Below the pieces are notes generated by a model. It was not told the DNA's origin, did not search any database, and saw only the letters and a list, made by a program, of their open reading frames with translations. From contig OZ037850.1 in the NCBI GenBank assembly GCA_964035575.1, positions 620,001-684,000 of the forward strand: a stretch of DNA of 64,000 bases, read 5' to 3'. The stretch comes from Rhynchopus sp. YZ270_cl-10. Its lineage: Eukaryota > Euglenozoa > Diplonemea > Diplonemida > Diplonemidae. A program made the position numbers and the translations under genes. Of the stretch, positions 55,701 to 64,000 are shown piece by piece. How positions within the stretch are numbered: position 1 is the first letter of the stretch; the number at the start of each line of letters is the position of its first letter.

Positions 55701-58034
55701 AGCCATCTCACCGACTCGGCAAGCCAACTCGACATCTTGCCGAGTTCTCCTCACTTAGAGCCATGGTAATAACCACCTATTTTTTGAAAATTTCGCTAAG
55801 TACACGGAAAATTTCCCAAAGAAAAAAAAAAACCAAAATTGATTTTTTAAAAATGTGATTTTTGGGCTGTTTGCCGAGCCATCTCACCGACTCGGCAAGC
55901 CAACTCGACATCTTGCCGAGTTCTCCTCACTTAGAGCCATGGTAATAACCACCTATTTTTTGAAAATTTCGCTAAGTACACGGAAAATTTCCCAAAGAAA
56001 AAAAAAAACCAAAATTGATTTTTTAAAAATGTGATTTTTGGGCTGTTTGCCGAGCCATCTCACCGACTCGGCAAGCCAACTCGACATCTTGCCGAGTTCT
56101 CCTCACTTAGAGCCATGGTAATAACCACCTATTTTTTGAAAATTCCGCTAAGTACACGGAAAATTTCCCAAAGAAAAAAAAAAACCAAAATTGATTTTTT
56201 AAAAATGTGATTTTTGGGCTGTTTGCCGAGCCATCTCACCGACTCGGCAAGCCAACTCGACATCTTGCCGAGTTCTCCTCACTTAGAGCCATGGTAATAA
56301 CCACCTATTTTTTGAAAATTTCGCTAAGTACACGGAAAATTTCCCAAAGAAAAAAAAAAACCAAAATTGATTTTTTAAAAATGTGATTTTTGGGCTGTTT
56401 GCCGAGCCATCTCACCGACTCGGCAAGCCAACTCGACATCTTGCCGAGTTCTCCTCACTTAGAGCCATGGTAATAACCACCTATTTTTTGAAAATTTCGC
56501 TAAGTACACGGAAAATTTCCCAAAGAAAAAAAAAAACCAAAATTGATTTTTTAAAAATGTGATTTTTGGGCTGTTTGCCGAGCCATCTCACCGACTCGGC
56601 AAGCCAACTCGACATCTTGCCGAGTTCTCCTCACTTAGAGCCATGGTAATAACCACCTATTTTTTGAAAATTTCGCTAAGTACACGGAAAATTTCCCAAA
56701 GAAAAAAAAAAACCAAAATTGATTTTTTAAAAATGTGATTTTTGGGCTGTTTGCCGAGCCATCTCACCGACTCGGCAAGCCAACTCGACATCTTGCCGAG
56801 TTCTCCTCACTTAGAGCCATGGTAATAACCACCTATTTTTTGAAAATTTCGCTAAGTACACGGAAAATTTCCCAAAGAAAAAAAAAAACCAAAATTGATT
56901 TTTTAAAAATGTGATTTTTGGGCTGTTTGCCGAGCCATCTCACCGACTCGGCAAGCCAACTCGACATCTTGCCGAGTTCTCCTCACTTAGAGCCATGGTA
57001 ATAACCACCTATTTTTTGAAAATTCCGCTAAGTACACGGAAAATTTCCCAAAGAAAAAAAAAAACCAAAATTGATTTTTTAAAAATGTGATTTTTGGGCT
57101 GTTTGCCGAGCCATCTCACCGACTCGGCAAGCCAACTCGACATCTTGCCGAGTTCTCCTCACTTAGAGCCATGGTAATAACCACCTATTTTTTGAAAATT
57201 TCGCTAAGTACACGGAAAATTTCCCAAAGAAAAAAAAAAACCAAAATTGATTTTTTAAAAATGTGATTTTTGGGCTGTTTGCCGAGCCATCTCACCGACT
57301 CGGCAAGCCAACTCGACATCTTGCCGAGTTCTCCTCACTTAGAGCCATGGTAATAACCACCTATTTTTTGAAAATTTCGCTAAGTACACGGAAAATTTCC
57401 CAAAGAAAAAAAAAAACCAAAATTGATTTTTTAAAAATGTGATTTTTGGGCTGTTTGCCGAGCCATCTCACCGACTCGGCAAGCCAACTCGACATCTTGC
57501 CGAGTTCTCCTCACTTAGAGCCATGGTAATAACCACCTATTTTTTGAAAATTCCGCTAAGTACACGGAAAATTTCCCAAAGAAAAAAAAAAACCAAAATT
57601 GATTTTTTAAAAATGTGATTTTTGGGCTGTTTGCCGAGCCATCTCACCGACTCGGCAAGCCAACTCGACATCTTGCCGAGTTCTCCTCACTTAGAGCCAT
57701 GGTAATAACCACCTATTTTTTGAAAATTTCGCTAAGTACACGGAAAATTTCCCAAAGAAAAAAAAAAACCAAAATTGATTTTTTAAAAATGTGATTTTTG
57801 GGCTGTTTGCCGAGCCATCTCACCGACTCGGCAAGCCAACTCGACATCTTGCCGAGTTCTCCTCACTTAGAGCCATGGTAATAACCACCTATTTTTTGAA
57901 AATTTCGCTAAGTACACGGAAAATTTCCCAAAGAAAAAAAAAAACCAAAATTGATTTTTTAAAAATGTGATTTTTGGGCTGTTTGCCGAGCCATCTCACC
58001 GACTCGGCAAGCCAACTCGACATCTTGCCGAGTC
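46655..58034 (+). repeat. 176-bp satellite array, about 64 units
   Basis: The unit runs from GTAATAACCACC through GAAAATTYCGCTAAGTACAC, an A-run, CCAAAATTGATTTTTTAAAA and the inverted pair ACTCGGCAAG/CTTGCCGAGT to CTCCTCACTTAGAGCCATG. Spacing of GAGCCATGG is 176 bp (46781, 46957 and so on). The only frequent variant is TTC versus TCC before GCTAAG; one unit has an extra A (about 53000). The last unit stops inside CTTGCCGAG and joins a 229-bp unit. No frame of 60 codons exists in 11.4 kb. Confidence 0.99.
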
Positions 58035-59232
58035 GGTTTAAGTCGGGCGACCCTACTGAGTCGGTTTAAGTCGGATTGGTAGCCTTGGGAATTAGACCCA
58101 TATTTGCTGGGTAAACGTCCCGAAGCCACAGCGACCGTGGAAGGGGCTAGCTTTCGATGGCGAAAATTTCGCTAAGTACCCGAAAAATCCCTAAGGAAAA
58201 AGTTGGAAAAAAAGTGTCTCAAAATTGACATCTATTTTTTGACCTTTTTTGCTGGGTAGGTTTGGGTCGGCCGACCCGACCCTACTGAGTCGGTTTAAGT
58301 CGGATTGGTAGCCTTGGGAATTAGACCCATATTTGCTGGGTAAACGTCCCGAAGCCACAGCGACCGTGGAAGGGGCTAGCTTTCGATGGCGAAAATTTCG
58401 CTAAGTACCCGAAAAATCCCTAAGGAAAAAGTTGGAAAAAAAGTGTCTCAAAATTGACATCTATTTTTTGACCTTTTTTGCTGGGTAGGTTTGGGTCGGC
58501 CGACCCGACCCTACTGAGTCGGTTTAAGTCGGATTGGTAGCCTTGGGAATTAGACCCATATTTGCTGGGTAAACGTCCCGAAGCCACAGCGACCGTGGAA
58601 GGGGCTAGCTTTCGATGGCGAAAATTTCGCTAAGTACCCGAAAAATCCCTAAGGAAAAAGTTGGAAAAAAAGTGTCTCAAAATTGACATCTATTTTTTGA
58701 CCTTTTTTGCTGGGTAGGTTTGGGTCGGCCGACCCGACCCTACTGAGTCGGTTTAAGTCGGATTGGTAGCCTTGGGAATTAGACCCATATTTGCTGGGTA
58801 AACGTCCCGAAGCCACAGCGACCGTGGAAGGGGCTAGCTTTCGATGGCGAAAATTTCGCTAAGTACCCGAAAAATCCCTAAGGAAAAAGTTGGAAAAAAA
58901 GTGTCTCAAAATTGACATCTATTTTTTGACCTTTTTTGCTGGGTAGGTTTGGGTCGGCCGACCCGACCCTACTGAGTCGGTTTAAGTCGGATTGGTAGCC
59001 TTGGGAATTAGACCCATATTTGCTGGGTAAACGTCCCGAAGCCACAGCGACCGTGGAAGGGGCTAGCTTTCGATGGCGAAAATTTCGCTAAGTACCCGAA
59101 AAATCCCTAAGGAAAAAGTTGGAAAAAAAGTGTCTCAAAATTGACATCTATTTTTTGACCTTTTTTGCTGGGTAGGTTTGGGTCGGCCGACCCGACCCTA
59201 CTGAGTCGGTTTAAGTCGGATTGGTAGCCTTG
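58035..59232 (+). repeat. 229-bp tandem array, right block, about 5 units
   Basis: GGT of GGTAGCCTTGG occurs at 58078, 58307, 58536, 58765, 58994 and 59223, exactly 229 bp apart. The units are the same as those at 42650-43786 and in the same orientation. The satellite therefore looks inserted into, or grown between, one original 229-bp array. Confidence 0.98.
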
Positions 59233-60256
59233 GCCCCTTCCACGGTCGCTGTGGCCTCGTTCCGTTTAAGTCGCCGTTAGGGCGACTTAAGTCCCTTGGC
59301 CCCAGCGCCCTATGGGGCGCCTCCTCGTCGGGCCGTTAGGGCCCTCCGGTGGCCAGGGTTTTTCCCTGGCCTTTGAGGCTCGAACTTCCCCGTCAGACCG
59401 GAGCTGGTGTGCTTTATGAGGCACGCTCGTCCGGATGGAGGCTAGCTCGTCCGCCTTCGGCGAGACCCTCTACCTTCGGCGGGCTTGTGTGCCTTCGTAA
59501 TGTTCGTCCGTTGGACACTCGCCTTGCAATTTTCGCAAAGCAAAATTTGGTCAAAAATCGTCTTGCACTTGTGAAGGAATTGCTAAGGAAATGTGAAAAT
59601 ATGCGTGTTTTGGTACACAAAAGTGCGTTTTGGGTGGTTCTGAAGGGTCAAAACACCAAAATTTTGCGATTTTTTGCATTTTTGGTCACCCAAGGACCCA
59701 CTTTTTTGGGCGATTTTTTTTTTTTCCCTTTGCGAAAAAAAATCAAAAAAATCACGGCTTTTAGAACGCTAAGGAGAAATCGGTATTCGATTTTTGGGCA
59801 GAGAAGTGCGTTTTAGGTGCCCATAGATGGTCAAAACATCAAAATTTTGGCGTTTTTTGCATCTTTGGACACCCAAGGACCCACTATCAGGGGTGATTTT
59901 TTTTTGCCTGAGATTTGCCTTTGCCAAAATCAGAATTTTATTTTTGTGAAGGAATTTGCTAAGGAAAATGACAAATAGTAGACCCCTGTAGCAGTGCATA
60001 TGGTATAAACCCAGATCGTCAAAACATCAAAATTTTGCCTTTTTTTGAATTTCCCTGTGCACGAGGTCCCGATCCCAGGCCGAAAAAAAAAATTTTTTTT
60101 TTTTGGGTAGGCAAAAAGTAGTTGTCCAAAAAAAAATTTTTGGGTGTCTTTTGGGTGTCTTTTGGGTGCACCCAAAAAGACACCCAAAAGACACTCAAAA
60201 GACACCCAAAAGACACCCAAAAGACACCCAAATTTGTAGTCGCGTTGGTAGCCTTG
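59233..60256 (-). repeat. 1-kb inverted copy of 38227-39484
   Basis: Reverse complement of the left part of the outer CAAGG element, ending exactly at its terminus (GTCGCGTTGGTAGCCTTG, ends 60256). The interior is essentially identical where aligned. The 38.2-kb copy has an additional duplicated stretch (38511-38700), so it is longer. A 155-codon frame is conserved in both copies only because the copies are identical. Confidence 0.95.
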
Positions 60257-60826
60257 TGTATAACTCAGTTTGAGCTGGGAGCCGTTAGAGACCCTGACAC
60301 CAGGGTGTCACGAGTACCCCTTTTATACACGTGTATCTTAAGGGTTCTGCAGGGTTCTACAGGCAAAACAGGCGTTTTGGCCAAAAACCCGGTTTTTCAG
60401 GCAGGTAACCGGGTTTGCGGCTTGGGAAACGTGCCAGCGAGCTGTGAGAACCATGCATGGGCCACACACGGCACGAGTTGCAGCAGCCCACCGTAGGTGG
60501 GCTGCGTTTGGTAACCACACGATACGGTTAACGCGTGTATCGCATATACATAGCGTTGTGTGTATCGTATACGAAGACCGTTGTGTGTAACGCACGTGTA
60601 GACCGTTCCTTTATCACAACCACACGAGCCAGCGAAGTGTCACAGCGGCGCAGGTGTGGCGTTAACGCGATGGGTTAAACCCGTAGCATGCTTTAGGTGC
60701 ACACGAACCGTGTATCGCTTATGCATAGCGTTGTGTGTATCGTATACGTACAGCGTCACGTGCAAACCATACACAGACCGGTTGACACACCAGCCAGCGA
60801 AGTGTTTTCAAGACCGTCAACTCAAA
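60257..60826 (-). mobile_element. Z-type element, second copy, inverted
   Basis: It is the inverse of the element at 27834-28920, without the 390-bp insertion. It ends CAAGACCGTCAACTCAA. It includes the hairpin CCCACCGTAGGTGGG (60486-60502) and AACGCGTGTATCGCATATAC. It adjoins the OTU-like gene exon. Confidence 0.7.
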
Positions 60827-62445
60827 TTGCCCTTGATGAGCAATTGGCTCTCCAGTTGCAGAGAGAAGAGCAGCACAGAGTGCAAGAGCGCCCGCCCACA
60901 GAGCCTACGCGTGCTGGGAAGGCTGAAAGGTCGAGGGAACGGAACCCTGCGAAGAGGGCGTGGCAAGATGATGCAGAGAGCGGAGAGAAACGCTTCTGTT
61001 CCCATGACCCCAACAATGCGCAAGTCGCTCTTGCTATTTCTCGAAGCAAGAACGAGGACGCAGGGTCTCCGCCCAACACCAGCGGGTGGATAGTCGATTT
61101 GGGGCCCGCGGAGGATCTGGATCTGGCGAATCTGGAAGCAAGCAACTTACAGAGAGTTCCTTAACACTCAGTGTTAAGGTCTTTAAGGTTGCTGATCACC
61201 CCCCACCCACCCTCCCCGCGCGGGGTGGGTTTCGGCCATTTTTTTTCAGGTCTCTAAACGTCCAAAGAGGTCAAAAAAGTGGATTCTTGGGAAGATAGGA
61301 GGTTTTTTTTAGGGTTTGCAAATGAGAAAGACCTCCAAACCCTGACAGACCCTGAAACCAGGCTGTCGCGAGTACCCCTTTTTTACACGTGTTTCTTAAG
61401 GGTTCTACAGGGTTCTACAGGCAAAACAGGCGTTTTGGCCAAAAACCCGGTTTTTCAGGCAGGTAACCGGGTTTGAGGCTTGGGAAACGTGCCAGAGCGG
61501 TGTGAGAACCATGCGTGGGGGTTTGTAACCACTCGTTGCGTTGGTTGCGTTGCCTTCGCTACGTTGCGTACACATATCTACGTGCACACCGGTTACGTTG
61601 TGTTGCATGCGTTGCGTTCGTTGTGTAGAGATCGTTATATACAGAGTGCAACGAACAGAGCGGTTGCGTTGCGTTGGTTGTGTTCGGTTGGTTACGTTCG
61701 TTGCGTTCCGATCGTTACGTACACATCGGTTGCGTTGCGTTGCATGCGTTGCGTTCGGTACGTTGCGTTGCTTCCGTGTCTTTGGTTCGAGACGTTACGT
61801 ACCGAACGGTTGCGTTGCGTCGGTTGCATTCGTTCCGTTCACATCGTTCCGATCTGAACGGAACGATGTGAACGCAAGAAACGTATCGCATCGGTTGCGT
61901 TGGTTGGCTTGTGTGCGTTGCAAACCTTTCATACATCAACCACACCAGCCAGTGAGTGTTAAGGATTGCCAAAAAAAACTAAATTCCTCCCATTCCGCTG
62001 CAGAACGAACACGAGTACGAAACTGGTACTGCGGGACTCCAGTTTTTGCCAATGGTCGGCTACGAGACGGATTACGGAATCCTTGACGAAGGATTCCATC
62101 CGGAGGTTGTGACACAGTTCGCCTCGAGACCCGTCGCTACTGTGGGAGACGGGACATGTGCGCTGCATGCGTTACTGGGTAGGCACGTGTTGAACGGCCG
62201 CATTGTGTGCGCACCTGACGGTGTGACGGCGTCGCAACTGGACAAATGCAGTTGGATTCATGCAAAGCGCCATGCATTGTCAATACTTGAGATGCATAGG
62301 GAGTCGTTCGTGCTGTGTGCCAAACAGATGCAGACTGACGAAGTTGCCGACAAGCGCAAGGCCGTCACTACTTCCGCGAATGCCGAGTCGCACAATCTCG
62401 AGATGCAACGAGGGGCTGCCGTGTACGACCTCATCCAACAGCACA
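60827..62445 (+). CDS. OTU-like cysteine protease gene with UIM-like motifs, interrupted
   Basis: Visible exon parts are 60827-61155 and 62004-62445, which join in phase 0 (AGA before GTTCC; CTGCAG before AACGAACAC). The first part encodes IALDEQLALQLQREEQ and AQVALAISRSKNEDAG, which resemble ubiquitin-interacting motifs. The second encodes RPVATVGDGTCALHALLGR, where DGTC fits the catalytic Asp/Cys box of OTU deubiquitinases, followed by a mixed helical region. X element 61159-61964 lies in the intron between them. The left side abuts a Z element. The right side runs into a CAAGG-type terminus at 62444, so the catalytic His region is missing here and the gene is probably broken. Family call is from motif appearance only. 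Confidence 0.5.
61159..61964. mobile_element. X-type element, single 806-bp copy
   Basis: The left end CCTTAACACTCAGTGTTAAG and right end CAGTGAGTGTTAAGG are inverted. The body matches 34700-35430 and 35833-36645, with a CCCACC-rich start and the TTGCGTTGGTTGCG tract. It lies in the putative intron of the OTU-like gene. No clear target duplication. Confidence 0.75.
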
Positions 62446-62792
62446 AGGCTCTAAGTCGACAGTGTCGGCCCCTGTCGGCCGACTGTCGGCCGACTGTCGA
62501 AAAGTCGAAAAAAAAATTTTTTTTTTTTTGGTGACCCTGCGTGAAATTTTTTTTTTTTTTTTTGTTAGGAAAAAAAAAAATTTTTTTTTTGTGATGTCGA
62601 AAAAAAAATTTTTGGGTCATATGGCCTTATAAGCAACAAAGGCGAACAAGACGACCATTTCCCCGAGACCCCCGCGACCCGGGTCGCGACCCCCATAAAA
62701 AAAAAAAAAAAATTTTTTTTTTTGGTCGTTGAACAGTTATTTATTCTACCCCCGGGGACTCACTTTATCTCCCCCGAGGGAGCCAATATTTC
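62444..62792. mobile_element. CAAGG-type terminus with GTCGGCC zone, fragments
   Basis: CAAGGCTCTAAGTCGACAGT begins a left terminus like those of the Y and CATGG types. GTCGGCCGACT words and A/T blocks with TTTGTGATGTCGAAAAAA (core of element Y, inverted) follow. From about 62640 the sequence is different (CCCGCGACCCGGGTCGCGAC palindrome, GGGAGCC words). No right end was found. Confidence 0.6.
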
Positions 62793-63040
62793 CCCGAGGG
62801 CAGTGCTACCAACGCGACAAGTCGCGCGCGACTCGCGACAAACCACCCGCGACAGCGCGACAAAATGAGTTGTCGCAAAAATCGAAAATTTTTTTTTTCC
62901 ATTTTGAGACACTTTTTTTTTTTTTTTTGTTAGGAAAAATCGCGTTTTTTCCGGGTACTTAGCAAAATTTTGGTCAAAAAATGATGGCTTTTGCTTACGT
63001 CGCTACTGTACCGTCTGCGATGGTTTTTTCTGGATTTTTT
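62793..63040 (-). mobile_element. Truncated CAGTG-type element
   Basis: It begins CAGTGCTACCAACGCGACAA and matches the reverse complement of about 40640-40880, ending abruptly at TTTTTCTGGATTTTTT. It is flanked on the left by CCCCGAGGG, resembling the CCCTCGGG target context of other copies. Confidence 0.75.
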
Positions 63041-64000
63041 GTTGTGTCGACAATCACCTGCTAGTGCAGGATCTGTACTCAATGTCGCCCGAAGGCTATT
63101 GTACTTAAAAGATATAGACGGAGGTCGTCCTCAACTCTGGAAAGTCGCTTTTATTTATTGTTTATGCATTCTAGTGCTGTAATATACACAAAAGTTGCAT
63201 CATCAAAGTTTGGGGGATAGGGTGGGTTAAAGGGGTCACGTGAGAAAATAAAGTAGTTGGTTAGAAATTCAGTACATCATGTTTCAGTCCTAACTGCATA
63301 CATTGGTAGTATCAGAGGGGGACATCGTCAGTGCAAGACCCTCCGAGATGTAAAGAGTTTTAACCACTGTTGCTATTATCAAACAGTCTTTGCGCTCTAC
63401 TTGTCTTTTCAAAAACTAAAACCTAGACCTGTCAACACAAAAAAATTATGAACGACTTAGCTTCTGTGAGCTCGCAAGGGAGGTGTCGCTACGCACCTGT
63501 CCGAAGACTGCTGCCCTAGCTGTTGTTTACTCTTATAAACTTTTGTTTGTAGCGTCGTTGAGAAAGGCTTCTGTAATAGTCGCTTTGATACGTCTGCTTT
63601 GTTTTCTTTTTAAAACTGCTTTTGTTGTCATTGTTTGTAGCAAAAGGGAAGCTTTTCGGCTAAGCGTGTTAACCATCCAAGTCACAATCCCACCAAAAGG
63701 CCGCTGGTTTTCTTGAATGATTAGACCCTTAGCTCTCAAAAACACATCTCTTGTACAAAGGTAACGTTGTTTGTCTTTTGTTGAAAAATTTGAAAAATTT
63801 GCTGACATGTGCCACCTCCGCACTGTAAACCTCTCACGTTCACAGGAAAAGCATGTTAGCAAGAGGGTTGTTTGTTTTTGTTTGGCTTCTGTTGGTAGGC
63901 TTCTGTAGGGTAGCTTTGGTGCGTCTCTTTAGTTTTCTTTGTAAAACCGCTGTTGTTTACTCTTATAAACTTTTGTTTGTAGCGTCGTTTGAGAAAAAGG
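63041..64000. other. Unassigned right edge with an internal direct duplication
   Basis: A change from repeats to unique-looking DNA. GTTGTTTACTCTTATAAACT through AGCGTCGTT occurs at about 63519-63561 and again at 63951-63991. AGGCTTCTGTA with a CTTTGRTRCGTCT segment also recurs (63564, 63897). No supported coding region. Confidence 0.5.

Noticed and set aside
46655-58034. CRISPR array
   Set aside because: Units are contiguous 176-bp repeats without unique spacers, and the DNA is eukaryotic.

Overview
The window is nuclear DNA of a eukaryote, most likely a unicellular protist. The genes have GT-AG introns (several donors read GTATG; one intron was about 43 nt before transposons entered it) and encode typical eukaryotic proteins: a TRAPP-complex subunit, an LSm protein of the U6-snRNP/decay ring, a secreted GH27 glycosidase and a COPI-associated-type membrane protein. 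I cannot name the species. No rRNA, tRNA, CRISPR array or bacterial-type operon was seen.

The left half, about 3.6-31 kb, is the gene island, and all its genes but one are on the minus strand. In minus-strand reading order they are: a Ser/Thr-rich coiled-coil membrane protein (30955-29667), a TRAPPC10/Trs130-like protein (26837-21134, five exons whose phases all agree), LSm5 (20804-20306), a tail-anchored protein (17687-16968), a GH27 enzyme (16767-15409), a COPI_assoc/TVP15-like protein with two candidate terminal exons (9634-5672) and a Ser-rich coiled-coil protein (4967-3648). One plus-strand gene (18239-20194) carries two MITEs nested in a 43-nt intron. A family of about 15 short sequences of roughly 40 bp, partly able to form hairpins, lies in introns and gene-flanking DNA, always in the orientation of the minus-strand genes.

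Three foldback-like elements (1-1112, 9941-12195, 31660-33556) share the same 1.1-kb non-coding core but have two unrelated sets of terminal inverted repeats. Pure 7-bp and 8-bp microsatellites up to 1.3 kb long lie in or beside them and in one intron.

The right half, about 33.5-63 kb, is almost entirely repeats. Non-autonomous DNA transposons with CAAGG/CAGTG termini and exact 7-bp target duplications are nested inside one another. Several share an internal core but differ in their terminal cassettes. Tandem arrays (227 bp, 229 bp, 176 bp) have grown from the right ends of these elements. The largest is 46655-58034, about 64 near-identical copies of a 176-bp unit, set between two 229-bp arrays and within a 1-kb inverted repeat. 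Diverged monomers of about 185-195 bp lie around it. This resembles a centromeric or heterochromatic satellite block, but that role is inference. An interrupted OTU-like protease gene with UIM-like motifs (60827-62445) is the only convincing gene in the right half.
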